Positions 21,598 to 31,537 of a DNA stretch of 64,000 nucleotides are shown here, piece after piece. Below the pieces are notes generated by a model that saw only the letters and a list, made by a program, of their open reading frames with translations, made no database searches and was not told the origin of the DNA. Position numbers and translations under genes: made by a program. The stretch spans positions 402,033-466,032 of the forward strand of contig CAJNDS010002369.1 in the NCBI GenBank assembly GCA_905221605.1, in the 5' to 3' direction. The DNA comes from Symbiodinium natans (Eukaryota > Sar > Dinophyceae > Suessiales > Symbiodiniaceae). Position 1 is the stretch's first letter. Every line of letters begins with the position of its first letter.

Positions 21598-22286
21598 GAG
21601 AAGGCCGTGAAGATCAAACACTAAACCTTCAGCCTTAATTCCCACATACCAGGGATTCGTGCTTAGGGTCTCAATTGTCCACACCATGGTCTTCGTTCTG
21701 TTCGATGAGGATGGATCTAGGATGGATTTGTACCTCGACCTTGTTCGAGTCTGTGCTTGGTTGGCTTACTTCCTGTGCGCGTGCGCCCAGTTTAGAACTG
21801 ACTCGTAATGCTATCATGAGGGCCCCTAGACCCTAAACACGTTCAACCCTGAGCCCCAAACCTTCTAAGCATTCTGAAACGTCTGAGCCCTGCAGCACTA
21901 AGCCTTCCAAACCCCAAACCTTCTGAACCCGAAACCCTAACACGCGTTGACCAAAACCCTGAACCCCAAACCTTCTAAACCTTCTAAGCCTTCCTAAACC
22001 TCTAAACCTTCTAAACCTTCCTAAAACCTAAACCCCCTAAACCCTAAACCCGAAAACCCTGAACCCTCATCCCTGCCCACAGCCATGCCTTGCTTGTCTG
22101 CCTGTAGTGATCATTGGCGTGAGAGGTGGTGTACACCGGATCCTTGATTCGCAGGTTGTTATGATTGCAGGGGTGGTTAAAGGCTTGGGGTTTAGGTCTC
22201 AGAGGACTTTTGCTGGGCAAACAGGGCGTTTTTTTGGGCTTGTAGGGCTTTTTGGGCTTAGGGTTCAGGGCTTCGGGTTTCGGGTT

Positions 22287-22383
22287 GTCGACCCAGAACT
22301 CCAGGCCGCCTTTCAACGGTTTTTCGAACTACTAAGGCTTTCAGCCCAGGCTGCGGAAAACGCTGCGCTTAAACGAGCTGTCT
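22287..22383 (+). CDS. Plus-strand candidate exon
   Basis: The plus strand reads VVDPELQAAFQRFFELLRLS, then AQAAENAALKRAV and TGA. It is an amphipathic, Ala-rich helix that outscores either minus-strand reading by eye. It is an exception to the minus-strand trend. Confidence 0.35.
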
Positions 22384-22384
22384 G

Positions 22385-22515
22385 ATATAGGGGCCTTAAA
22401 CAAGGGCTTGGGGTTATTAGAGTATAATCATACAGGGACCATAAACGGTTAATTATATAGGAGCCTTAAAAGGTTTTGGGGGTTATGGGATCTTACTTAT
22501 ACAGGGACCATAAGG
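22385..22515. repeat. Tandem duplication, about 65 bp
   Basis: Two diverged copies start with ATATAGGxGCCTTAAA and end with TACAGGGACCATAA. AT-rich. Confidence 0.7.
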
Positions 22516-22559
22516 AAATACGAAAAGTAGTGTGTCCGACCCCTAGATTAGGGGACGCG

Positions 22560-23105
22560 CCATCAAACTGCCACTGCTGAGGCGACGGCGTAGATGTGAT
22601 CGTACGCCCGGTTCCTCAGCACAGGCCGCAGGGTTTAGGGTTTAGGGTTTAGGGAGCGGACTCTCCCCCTCAGAAGTATTTTTGCACCCTCTGTCTGAAT
22701 TAACCTTAAGCTGCCCCAGATACCACTATGACTCCTATAAGCACCAAAACCAAAATCCTAAACACTCAACCATAAACCAGTCCATGTAAACACACATATA
22801 AGCATATATATATATATATACTTGAGCCTTAAACGTGCTCCCACTACAGTAGCTTTAGGGCCAAAGCCTTAACCCACATAGACCACGCCTGAAGCCTAAA
22901 CTCTAACCCTAGACCCATGGGGCCCAAGCATATACCTTTCATGTGAACCCTAAGACCTAGTAAGGTCTTGGACCTTGAGGGTTGGCCCTAAACCCTAAAC
23001 CCTAAACGCCCTAAACCCTAAACCCGAAACCCAGCTGCCGAGGCACGGCTGCAATATAGTTCGAGTCGCCATGCCCCTCCACAGCCTGCCGGGCCTGCGG
23101 GTCGG
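22560..23105 (-). CDS. Two candidate exons, unidentified
   Basis: Patch 23033-23105 reads DPQARQAVEGHGDSNYIAAV then PRQLG. Patch 22560-22620 reads VLRNRAYDHIYAVASAVAV. Between them are an AT microsatellite at 22800 and degenerate CCCTAAA. Confidence 0.48.
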
Positions 23106-23377
23106 CTAGGGCTTCTGAGACTTTGGCGTCTTTGTGAGGGTTTTCTAAGGGTAGTTGCATGGTCCCTATGGGTACCCTAGACAAATGAAGCCCCTGTACA
23201 TCAGAACCTTTGAAGGAAGTCAGGGACCATATTATGGGACCATGAACATACCCTCAGAGGATTAGGTGGAGTGCCGGTATGGGGCTGGAGGGGATGCTCT
23301 GATTTCAGGATATTGAGTATTGAGTGTTTGTTGGGTGTCGCATCTCTAACGCCTTTGCCTTAACTTATAAAACCTAC

Positions 23378-23650
23378 AGTTTTGGGGTGTCTGCGCCATC
23401 CAGGAGCTTCAGAGCACTCTCCCCCCTGCAAGCGCAGCTTCACCCTAAACCCTATGAACCCTACAAGCCCTAAACCAGAAACCCTAAACCCCTTCCGGAT
23501 TGGGGATCTGGAGATGTAGGGTTCCTAGGGTTCGCCACGCCAGAGAAGGCCTGGGCTGATTTTTTGAGGACTGTATTGCAGCAACACCCTCCCAACTCAT
23601 CAAGCAGGCAGGGTACAGAAACTTGGTCGGCCTCTGGGGTATCCGAAATC
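23378..23650 (-). CDS. Two candidate exons, unidentified
   Basis: Patch 23495-23650 is open in two frames: DQVSVPCLLDELGGCCCNTV, then LKKSAQAFSGVANP, or KFLYPACLMSWEGVAAIQSS. Patch 23378-23440 reads VKLRLQGGECSEAPGWRRHP. The frame choice is unsettled. Confidence 0.38.
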
Positions 23651-23699
23651 TAAGGCTCTTTGTTTCATTTGCCCCCCCCAAAAAAAAAGAACACAAACA

Positions 23700-24250
23700 C
23701 ACAAGGATTAAAAAAAAGACAAACCAAAAGAATGGACTCTGCCTCAGAGCCGCCCTCTAAAAAAAAAAAGAAAAACAAGGAAGGGATGGACCCAGAATGG
23801 GACTCAGCCCCCGAAACTTGAGGCCCTGCACTGCACCCAGCTTGCCTGTAGTAGCCCAGGAAAGAAAAGAAAAAAGCGGTGCCAATTGTTTGGCTTGCTT
23901 CTTAACAAGATCAAAGCCCCTAAAAGCGGAATACGGGCACCACCGGGTTTTGTTGTGTTTAGGTTTGTCTTGCTGTCCACTACGAGAAGGTCACTCTAAC
24001 GAATGAAAGTGGCTAGGCACTTTGTCAAGAAGTGACAATGTGACATGGACCTCAGAAAGAAGAGTGAACAGCAGGCACAGCACTCACTCAATGATCGCAT
24101 ACACATACACGCACTCTAGCCCACTCAACCACTTCATACGGCATCATCACATTCAACCTAAACCATCCCTAAACAACTCCGAACCCTCAACCTTAAAACC
24201 TAAAAAACCCAGACACTAACTCCCCTCCCCCCCCCACCCTCCGCACTGTG
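23700..24250. other. No clear gene
   Basis: This stretch holds A-rich runs, plus-strand frames with little protein character, and few telomere-like units. Nothing is called with confidence. Confidence 0.3.
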
Positions 24251-24324
24251 CAGAACTCTCAGAACCCCAAACACCAGGCTCCCCTGCTCCGAAAAAGAGG
24301 CCCGGCCAGGGTGGGCTCACCCCC

Positions 24325-24590
24325 CCGCTTTCGGGGGGTCGGCGGGGCCCAGTGGCGCGCACGCTGGGAGCCCCGACGGGTGTGAAGTGGGGGTTCAGGC
24401 TTATGGAGTTTAGGGTTCTAGCGTTCTAGGGTTGACAAGGGTTTCAAGGTTTCGGGTTCTAGGGTTGAAGGTCCAGGGTTTCAAGATTAAGAGTTTGGGG
24501 ATTCGGGTTCATTCTACGGCTTGCTTCCAGGCTCGCTTTGCCAGGGAGGGGGGGAAGAAGGCTTTGTTCAGGGAGGGCTGAAGCCAGATC
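24325..24590 (-). CDS. Two candidate exons, unidentified
   Basis: Patch 24520-24585 reads LQPSLNKAFFPPSLAKRAWK then QAVE (the plus strand also reads ARFAREGGKKALFREG). Patch 24325-24385 reads TPVGAPSVRATGPRRPPESG and ends at a GTGAGC donor. Confidence 0.4.
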
Positions 24591-24904
24591 CCAAAACCCC
24601 CGGAAAGCTAAAACCCCTTGAAACCTAAAACCCTTAGAAGCCTAAAACCCTACAACCTTCGAACCCTCAAGCCCTACAACCCTTAGAATCTTAACACCCT
24701 TCGAACCCTAGCCCTACAACCCTTTGAATCCTAAGGCCCTTCGAACCCGAAATCCCTAAAATTCTAAACCCTAAACCCTAAACCCGAAACCCTAAACCCT
24801 GAACCCTACACCCCGAACCTCAAAGCTTTCGGTCTTGAAGCTCCCACAGCTGAAAGTATGGTTTGGGCCCTTGGTGGGCCCCAGTCTAGGACGCCAGGCT
24901 ATCA

Positions 24905-25265
24905 CTTAAGCATCGACGGCATCTTCGCGCAGAGGGGCCACCTGTAAAGTTGTAAAGTTTACCTAAACCACCTCCATGAAATTCTGAAGGGGTGTGGTGG
25001 GTTCTTGGGGCACTCAAACAGTAAATGACTCTACTACGGTATCACGACCCTAGCTCGTACAACTACTTGGTGCCTATAGCTAAACACCGGACACCTCAAC
25101 TTCCAAACCCTGCACCCCCCAAAACCCTATCTGGCCTATAACCCCCCCCCTATACACACTATAAACCGTATAAAATCCTTCTAAACCCTGAGAGCGAACC
25201 TGAATCCACAAGCTTCACAATGCCCCTCATGTCAATAGCGGCGGTGTCAATCCAAGCTTTTCGCG
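24905..25265 (-). CDS. Two candidate exons, unidentified
   Basis: Patch 25198-25262 reads RKAWIDTAAIDMRGIVKLVD then SG, strongly protein-like. Patch 24912-24945 reads VAPLREDAVDA after ACAG|G. Together with 25424-25498 and 25609-25658 they may be one gene downstream of the nucleoside hydrolase. Confidence 0.48.
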
Positions 25266-25423
25266 TGCCCGAAACCGTAGGAGGCAGGCTGAAAGGAGGC
25301 TGTGTTACTGAAACGGGTGCGGCGGCATCTTTGTGCCACGCCCGCAGCTCAGTCGATCTAGACTGAGGACTCAGGGGCTAAGGGGCATGCGCATAGATCC
25401 TGATGCTTCCATCCTAAATTCAC

Positions 25424-25498
25424 CACAAGTCTTGGTTGTTCGGCATGTCACTGAAACTCTGGGCAATGTAGTGACACGATACATAGTTTTCGCAGAAC
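25424..25498 (-). CDS. Candidate exon with both splice sites
   Basis: A 75-nt exon between GCAG|G (25499) and a GTGAAT donor (25423-25418). It reads FCENYVSCHYIAQSFSDMPN then NQDLW. The two other frames on this strand lack a matching donor. One of the best unidentified exons. Confidence 0.58.
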
Positions 25499-25608
25499 CT
25501 GCTGCGCGAGCAAGATGATATCCAAAACCTGAAACCCATGACGGTGATGTCTCAGCTCAAGGCCCTAAACACTAACACCTAAACCCTAAACCCTAAACGG
25601 CAAGCTAC

Positions 25609-25658
25609 GAGGTCATGACGTCGATCTTGCGGTGACTCTTCTGGCTCAGCGAAAGCCC
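25609..25658 (-). CDS. Candidate exon with both splice sites
   Basis: A 50-nt exon between TTCAG|G (25659) and a GTAGCT donor (25608-25603). It reads GLSLSQKSHRKIDVMT. It lies upstream of 25424-25498 in the same orientation. Confidence 0.52.
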
Positions 25659-25989
25659 CTGAAGATGTATGGGGGGTTTTTGGGGGGGCTGAGAATTGTT
25701 GATTTAGGGTATAGGGTATAGGGTTTAGGGTTTCGGGTGAGGGTTTAGGGTTTATAAAGCTTAGGGCACCAGAGGATCCAGGACTACGGGCAATAGACCC
25801 TGCGGGATACTCTTGATTTGGAGGTTCAGGCCGCGGACTTTAGGGCTTCGGGTGTCGGGTCCCCGGCTACCCATGACAATGGCCGCCTACGTGCCCCTGA
25901 TTTGGGGTTTAGGTTTTAGGGTTTAGGGTTTGGGGGGGGGTTATGGGGCGCACTGAGGGCTAATTGTTAGTTAACTCAGGGTCAGGTGG

Positions 25990-26540
25990 AGAAGATGATG
26001 GGAACGATGCGCTCCACCTGGCCAAGGCCGCGAGAGCTGCCTAAACCCGAAGGCCTGGCATCTGAAACCGTTCCAGGGGTTTAGGGTTTAGGAGTTTGGG
26101 GTTTAGGGTTTAGGGCTTATAAATTCTAAACCCGAAGTCCAATGCTTGGAGTGTAGAGTTGAGGGCTCTATAGAGCTCCTGCCTCTCCAATCCCATGCCC
26201 TATACTTCTGCTGGCAAAAGCTCCTGCTAGCGAGGCCCGATAGAACCCAATTAAGGATAGTTGGGGGGGGGGGGGGGGGGGGGGGGGGAGGGTGGGCCAA
26301 CCTCGAAAGTTTTCAGGCTTCACTCAAGTTCCGTGGCTGCAGAAGTATGCTCTGTGATCCCAGACGGGGCCCGCTCGGGGTTAAAAGCTGTAGGGGTCGG
26401 GATTTGGGCTTGAGTGGTTTAGGAGCTTTGGGGGGGCTTTCTAAGCAAGAGGCTCGCAAAACCAAGCACGCGCCGGCTATGCAAGCGCCGCTGCCGCCGA
26501 GTCCCTCGTGTCCTGTGAGGCGAAAGTGCAGGCAGGCAAA
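25990..26540 (-). CDS. Three candidate exons, unidentified
   Basis: Patch 26450-26538 reads FACLHFRLTGHEGLGGSGAC then IAGACLVLRAS. Patch 26325-26388 reads NPERAPSGITEHTSAATELE. Patch 25990-26028 reads QVERIVPIIFST after GGCCAG|G. They lie just 3' of the nucleoside hydrolase, in the same direction. Confidence 0.42.
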
Positions 26541-27124
26541 CTAAGAGTAACTTTACTGGTCCTCAGCGGTTCCAACTGGTTTTTGGTTCCTATACGGTCT
26601 TGAGGTATTAGGGTTTGGGGTTCATTGGACATAGTGACAACTTTTGGAATGGGGCTTAGGGGCTTAGAAGCTTCGGTGCTGACTGTATTAAGGCAGAAAA
26701 ATGTCGACTTAAAATAGGAAACTTTGGGAATTCGGTGCCCAGAATGACCCCTTAGAAGCTTAACCCCTTAAAGGGGTACATAAGGGAATCCGAAGTGCCT
26801 ACTTGCGTACTTCCCTACTAAGACACTACCAACCGTGCCTTCGATCTGAAGGTATATAGTTCTTACTCGCCGAAGACTTCGCCCCACTGAGGTCACTTAT
26901 ACTTAGCTGGTGGTCCTCGAACTAAATTGCCGCCAAGAAGAAACTGGGGCTCGCAGGGGCGTTGTTTTCTCGCTACTTGGCCTTCGGCTGCAAGCTCAGC
27001 TACACCACCAGCTACACCACCAGGGAGGCATCGGTAGCGCCGCAGAGCCTATACTCCCCTTAGAACCTGAAGAAAAAACATTTTTTTTTCATATCCTCTT
27101 GGGTTTTATATAAAAATATTATGT

Positions 27125-27260
27125 TTAAATACCCTCTTGGGCTTTATATAAACAAAAATAAGAAATAATTCCAAAATAGGGATATAGGAGCAAGTCCACG
27201 AAGTTCGTCTCCCAACGGTCGAGCTCGCGCCAGCGCACTCCCGCAGTGACCCGCCAGCCG
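27125..27260 (-). CDS. Nucleoside hydrolase last exon
   Basis: After an AG acceptor at about 27261 the frame encodes RVTAGVRWRELDRWETNFVD, then LLLYPYFG and an AT-rich tail to a TAA at 27125. The V-x-V-A then F-x-x-x-F/W-x-x-L pattern is typical of the last helix of IUNH proteins. It lies next to a large AT palindrome (27303-27373) in the intron before it. Confidence 0.6.
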
Positions 27261-27305
27261 CTGCTGGCGGGGCCTTAACTGGACTTGGAAACCTCGCAAA
27301 AAATG

Positions 27306-27336
<31 letters not shown>

Positions 27337-29824
27337 TTTTTTTAAAAAAAAAAATATATATATATATATACATATTGTTTGTTCTTTCTTAGGAATTATA
27401 GTACCAAAACATCAAAAACATCCCCAACAATCCCCCAGGGGCGGGTAAAGCCCTGGTCGTCAATGGCGACCCGCAGGGTCGCAAGTTCTATGAGCTCGTT
27501 GCAGTGTGCTCACCGCCACTGCATCATACCTTCGGGTAGCCCCATTCTAACCAGAATGGCCCAACATAGGGTTTAGGGTTTAGGGTTTAGGGTTTAGGGT
27601 AGTATAGGGTATAGGGTTTAGGGTTTAGGGTTTAGGGTGCTTGGAATGTTCCCCCTTATAGTAACAGTCCTTAATAGGGCTAAAAATAGGGGGTACGAGA
27701 ATCCCTATTAGTATCAGGGGGAGCATCCCAAAAAATGGCCAAACAGTGCGACAACCAAAAGGAGAGAAAGCGCCCCCCCCCCCCCCCCCCCGGTCCCTCG
27801 GAGTCGTCATCTTAAGGGTTTAGGGTTTAGGTTTTGGCCAGATGTTATGGAAAGCGACCCCTAAACCCTAAACCCTAAACCCTAAACCCTAAACCCTAAA
27901 CCCTAAGCCCTAAAACCCTAAACCCCCAACCCCAAACACAGGAAGGGCAACCAAGACACACAACGGAAGAGCGCACCGAGCTAGCTGGCCCCTTAGGGCC
28001 GTCCAAGACTGGTGGCCATGGGCAGCGGGGGAGCCAAGTCTTGAACCTAGTTGCCGAGTAATCTGGGTTTAGGGTTTAGGGTTTAGGGCTTAGGGTTGTT
28101 TTGTTAACCTTTGAATTCTGGTAGGCATGTATATACACCAAAAAGGTTTAAAAGTTATCTACTCAGCTGCCAAGTGAGCATGTGCAGGAGTGCCCGGACG
28201 ACAGGCACATGGCCCTGACATTGCAGCAGCTTCCCAAAGGCAGGCCCGTCTATTTGAGCCAGACCTGCTACATCCAAGGGCGCGGTGACGTTGAGATGGG
28301 CATATAGCACCCGAGAGCTCGCCACATCTGCTCGCACGTTCCATTCAGGAACCGGCAGCCCAGTTCCGTTGTTTCCATGCCAGATGCTTCCGCCCATTGC
28401 ATGGATGGAGGCCACACGGCTCAACCTGCGATGGTAGTGGGGCCCTCTTCCGCACTTACATGACCCATTTTGCATATGGGGTTGAGGGTTTAGGGTTTAG
28501 GGTTTAGGGTTTGGGGTTTGGGGTTTAGGGTTTGATGCACTTCTTTCCCACAGTGCCACCACCTGTCCGGCAAAACTCACAAGCAGCCAAGAAACCACGG
28601 GGCACGTTGCAGTGCATGTGCCACAGCTGGGCAGGGCGACAGCACCAGCAATGAGATGGGCGCCTGGTCCTGCGAGGGAAACTTTTGCCCTAAACCCTAA
28701 ACCCTAAACCCCCTAAACCCCCTAAACCCCCTAAACCCCCTAAACCCCCTAAACCCTGTGACATTTTCTGCGATGGCTAATGGAGCCCACGGGCCTGGTG
28801 CATCACCGGAGCCTAAATCACCAGCCGGAATGACCAGGTTGGCCCGTTAAACCCTTATTCCTAGATAGGATCCCTCTTAAACCCTAAACCCTCAACCCTT
28901 AGCCCCTACTAGGGGAAAAGAAAGAAATATCCCCGAGGGCCTACCCAGAGTCCTGCACAGCTTGGGTGACCTCCTCGATGATGGCGTCCGCGGCCGAGTC
29001 GTGGATCGTGCCCGGGAACTTCGCCAAGTCCTTCGGGCTGGCCCAGCCCTCCTCAGCTACTGCCAGGATAGTTGGAAAACGAAGTGCAAGTTGAGATCGA
29101 ACTGGGTTGCTATGTACCAAATTTGCTTACTCAGCTATTCATTGCATGACTATAGTACTCTCTAGCTATACGAGTCTATTGCTATATCATCATGAAAATA
29201 CACATTCAAGAAGTGGCTGAGTCTTGCTCACTCCGTCTCGCTCCCTCATCTGCTGCTACTGCTGCCTTACTTCTGGAAGGGGTTTCGAACAATTTTCACA
29301 AAGCCTTGCATAGAACGCCGGAGCCACCATGATGAGAGGCTTCCCTGTGGTGTTGGGCCCCAACGCAATGGCCGGGACATCGTTGAGGCGCCCCGCCAGG
29401 TCGAGGAACTTGGCTAAGACTTGAGCCCGGTGTAGGCTGGAGTAGGAGTCCGTCACCACCAGCCGCAGATCCTTGAAGTTGAAGGCTGAGTGTTGGGATG
29501 TTCCCCCTTATACTAACAGCCAGGGATTCTAGTACCCCCACTTTTTGTAATCCCCATTAAGGACTGCTTGTATAAGGGAGAACATCCCAAGTTGAATCCT
29601 TCTCCTAGCTGTCAGACTTGCCCTGATTCAGGTCTGTGTCCAGAAACAGCGGAGATTAAGATCTGAGAAAGCAGCCAAGCTTCCACCCTCGGGTCTTGCA
29701 GCAAGGCGCTCAGTGCCCAAGCATCGTCGATGTCGTCGCCGATGTCCGTGTCAAGGATCACGCGCAGCGGCGCTGCGTGCGCGAGGACGCACAGCGAGGC
29801 CCAAGTAGCCGCCAACCGCACCAT
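27125..29824 (-). CDS. Nucleoside hydrolase (IUNH family), split gene, about 7 exons
   Basis: IUNH enzymes cleave the N-glycosidic bond of ribonucleosides in nucleoside salvage. Family landmarks appear in the right order on this strand. Exon 1 has the calcium-binding Asp cluster DTDIGDDIDDAWAL at residues 25-38. Exon 2 has LVVTD and GRLNDVPAIALG. Exon 3 has KFPGTIHDSAADAI. Exon 4 has PISLLVLSPCPAV where the family has GPLTN. Exon 5 has HAMGGSIWHGNNG and PEWNVRADV. Exon 6 has YDAVAVST and LRVAIDDQGFTRP. Exon 7 has WRELDRWETNFVDLLL. The first ATG of exon 1 (29824) is followed by a hydrophobic segment of about 18 residues, a plausible signal peptide. Oddities: the GPLTN motif is degenerate, the usual His-Asp is Tyr-Asp, and exon 6 needs a frameshift, so the copy may be decaying or catalytically altered. 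The family call is firm; exact splice sites and activity are inferred. Confidence 0.82.
27303..27373. repeat. AT-rich palindrome in a nucleoside hydrolase intron
   Basis: ATGTATATAT...TTTTTTTT is followed by AAAAAAAA...ATATATACAT, a near-perfect inverted repeat of about 35 bp per arm. It sits between exons 6 and 7. Confidence 0.85.
27410..27565 (-). pseudogene. Nucleoside hydrolase exon 6, with a frameshift
   Basis: One frame gives RRYDAVAVSTLQ (27500-27535), matching the family's H-D-x-x-A-V region with His replaced by Tyr. A second frame, offset by one base at about 27500, continues with ELIELATLRVAIDDQGFTRP, the conserved strand and G-x-T-R turn, then GDVFDVLVL. Both halves are needed for a family-like protein and no intron fits between them, so this is an indel: gene decay, an assembly error, or less likely an unusual microintron. 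Confidence 0.6.
27641..27731. mobile_element. MITE family A, copy in nucleoside hydrolase intron
   Basis: About 91 bp with terminal inverted repeats of the TTGGGATGTTCCCCCTTATA type; the left end reads TTGGAATGTT, the right end CATCCCAA. It lies between exons 5 and 6, next to TTTAGGG repeats. No clear target duplication is left. Confidence 0.7.
28155..28425 (-). CDS. Nucleoside hydrolase exon 5
   Basis: After the acceptor CATCGCAG|G at 28426 the frame encodes RVASIHAMGGSIWHGNNG, then LPVPEWNVRADVASSRVLYA. These are the MGG and E-W-N-x-x-x-D blocks of IUNH enzymes, which contribute substrate and calcium ligands. It continues through VTAPLDVAGLAQIDG, where the family has a V-P-L-D-V-T segment. 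The frame reaches TAA at 28155; a GT donor at 28162 would end the exon slightly earlier. Joining to exon 4 restores a Leu codon. Confidence 0.8.
28581..28669 (-). CDS. Nucleoside hydrolase exon 4
   Basis: The acceptor is TCGCAG|G at 28670 and the donor is a canonical GTGAGT at 28580-28575. The 89-nt exon encodes QAPISLLVLSPCPAVAHALQ, the position of the conserved beta-strand and GPLTN loop, though the loop residues are changed. It ends in phase 2 and joins exactly to exon 5. CCCTAAA tracts lie on one side (28685-28760) and TTTAGGG tracts on the other (28487-28530). Confidence 0.74.
28945..29059 (-). CDS. Nucleoside hydrolase exon 3
   Basis: It encodes AEEGWASPKDLAKFPGTIHD followed by SAADAIIEEVTQAVQD. 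This is the region of IUNH proteins that normally reads roughly D-L-s-d-F-P-G-T-v-H-e-d-G-v-e-a. The acceptor is CAG at 29060. The donor is either GT at 28944 or a GA at about 28952. The GA choice keeps phase 0 with exon 4 and leaves the same CAG|GAC string at both intron ends. Confidence 0.72.
29256..29471 (-). CDS. Nucleoside hydrolase exon 2 (3' end uncertain)
   Basis: The exon starts after CAAG at 29472 (AG|G acceptor) and encodes DLRLVVTDSYSSLHRAQVLA, then KFLDLAGRLNDVPAIALG. This matches the second beta-strand and helix of the IUNH fold. The acceptor lies about 20 bp inside the edge of a MITE inserted at 29493-29590. The frame is open to a stop at 29256, but the true exon end is probably between 29350 and 29260, because the last 20 or so residues do not look like the family. 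Confidence 0.75.
   Translation of the reverse strand, partial: DLRLVVTDSYSSLHRAQVLAKFLDLAGRLNDVPAIALGPNTTGKPLIMVAPAFYARLCENCSKPLPEVRQQ
29493..29590. mobile_element. MITE family A, copy in nucleoside hydrolase intron 1
   Basis: A 98-bp element with about 34-bp inverted ends. It sits in the first intron, 20 bp from the exon 2 acceptor. Flanks GCTGAGTG and GTTGAATC could be a diverged 8-bp target duplication. Confidence 0.78.
29681..29824 (-). CDS. Nucleoside hydrolase exon 1
   Basis: The exon has 48 codons from ATG at 29824 to a Glu codon at 29681. It encodes a hydrophobic leader (VRLAATWASLCVLAHAA), then RVILDTDIGDDIDDAWALSA with the Asp ligands of the IUNH active site. The most economical join to exon 2 is phase 0 with a GC donor at 29680-29679, giving PRVE followed by DLRLVVTD. 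Reading through instead reaches a stop at 29612. GC donors are known in dinoflagellates; this one is inferred from the protein join. Confidence 0.8.
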
Positions 29825-29904
29825 GATCCCAGACACCCCTCCCCTAAACCCTAAACCCTAAACCCTAAACCCTAAGCCCTAAGCCAAGACGGGAGCCATG
29901 GTTC

Positions 29905-30290
29905 TGCTTTTCTTTCGCTGCCTGCCGCCCTTTCCCCAGGATCTCATGGTGTATGAGCCCTTAAACGCTGCAGCAGTCCACAATGACATGCTAGGGCGCT
30001 AGGCCTGCAGAGTGGTTAAAAACCTGAAAGCTAAACCCTAAACCCTGTGAGCCCCTAAATCCTACACCCAAAAACCCTGACCCTAGCCTCTATGAACACC
30101 CTGAACCCTAAACCCTAAACCCTAAACCCTGAACCCTGAACCCTGAACCCTGAACCCTAAATCCTAAACCCTAATACCCTAAACCCTAAACCCAAACCCT
30201 CCTAAGCTGCGGGCACCAGCAACACATGAAGTCCTGGGCCCCACGAAGCGCCTCGAGGCCATCGCCTGGGCCGAAGCAAGATGTGATTAG
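29905..30290 (-). CDS. Two candidate exons, unidentified
   Basis: Patch 30208-30290 reads FGPGDGLEALRGAQDFMCCW then CPQL. Patch 29947-30005 reads PSALACHCGLLQRLRAHTP. They lie upstream of the nucleoside hydrolase start, so belong to a different gene in the same orientation. Confidence 0.42.
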
Positions 30291-30369
30291 GGTTAGGGTT
30301 TAGGGGTTAGGCTGTTTAGGGTTTAGGGTTTAGGGCTTAGGGTTTAGGGTTTAGGGTTTAGGGTTTATA

Positions 30370-30900
30370 CAGTGTATAGCAGGGCTTCTAGGGTGTATTA
30401 GGGACCATTACTTGCGTGTATGTGGGTTCATAGGGTACATTGGGGGTTATAGGGTGTGTGTAGGATGTATAGCGTGTATATTGGAGTTTGTCGGGTGTAT
30501 GTAGGGTTTTACAGGTTTTCTCTAGGATTTGCGCGGTGTGCACATAGGGACACAGGGTTCGCAGGGTATATCCGGGATATGCATGGCACAAAGGGTTGGC
30601 AGGCTTGTAAGTTTGTCAAGGGTTCTGGGCTTCGGGGTTTGTAGGGGGCTTAGAGTCTGTGAGGCCAGGGACTTGTAAGATTTTAAGCTTAATGTGACAT
30701 ATATCATAGTACTGGTTACTACTAGTAATACAGCACGAATTAGCAACAATCGCATAAATAGTTCTCATGGTATGAATGGCAATGATAGTGGTCATAGAAA
30801 TCAGAGAAACCACAGTAAGTAGTCATCGTAAACAAACAAGTGATGCCAGTCATGGTAATGAATCAAAAAAGCACTCACTATCGTCATAACAATGATGGTC
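30370..30900. other. GTGTAT-rich and AT-rich spacer
   Basis: From 30370 to 30590 the plus strand is a degenerate run of GGGTGTATA-like units, a drifted relative of the telomere-type repeat. From 30660 to 30900 the sequence is AT-rich with no convincing exon. Confidence 0.4.
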
Positions 30901-30999
30901 TTAAAGTTGCCAAATCCAAGCCCCAAGCAAAGGGTTTGGGTAATTATGTTGGGTTACACCTGGCATCCCTATCATTCAAGCCTCGACCCCCAACTCCTG

Positions 31000-31395
31000 A
31001 CCATCCATTTCTCTGCACTTTGGGACTCGCCATCTCGGTGCGCTCCCTCAGCGAAGGGCCAGCAAGCACCCGCACCCCGTGAGAAATGCCAAGGTTGAAG
31101 CACGGATCCTCCCGGGGTCTTTGCTCCAAACATTCTTTAGGGGTTTAGGGTTGAGGGTTTAGGGTTTAGAGCTCAGAGGGTTTAGGGACCTCCCGCACAC
31201 CACACCGCCCTACAAACCACAGCAAGGCAAACATGCCCCTCCTCTGCGAAGCCTTCCGCTGGTCGGGCTCGGATTCCACATGGGCCCGAATACCTTTAGG
31301 GTTTAGGGTTTAGGGTTTAGGGCCTTGCATGGCGCAGTGCAGGACCACAAATGCTGCCTTCACCAGCCGCTTGAATTTCCCCAAGAAGGCCCGAG
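31000..31395 (-). CDS. Three candidate exons, unidentified
   Basis: Patch 31322-31395 reads FLGKFKRLVKAAFVVLHCAM. Patch 31212-31288 reads HVESEPDQRKASQRRGMFAL. Patch 31000-31080 reads GVRVLAGPSLRERTEMASPK. Short TTTAGGG tracts lie between them (31138-31170, 31295-31320). Confidence 0.48.
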
Positions 31396-31537
31396 ACAGC
31401 CAAACAACCACCCCTAAGCCTAAGCACCAACCACCAACCCCCCCCACCCCCCGCCGGCCAAAAAAGCATTGAACAATGCTAATATGAAGTAAAAAATAGA
31501 AACCCAACTAGCCCTAAACCCTACCAAACCCTCAGTC

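Noticed and set aside
21429..21687. LSLSLS and RERERE frames
   Set aside because: Translations of the GA microsatellite.
26910..27113. Plus-strand 67-codon frame
   Set aside because: It lies beyond the 3' end of the nucleoside hydrolase on the opposite strand and has no supporting features.
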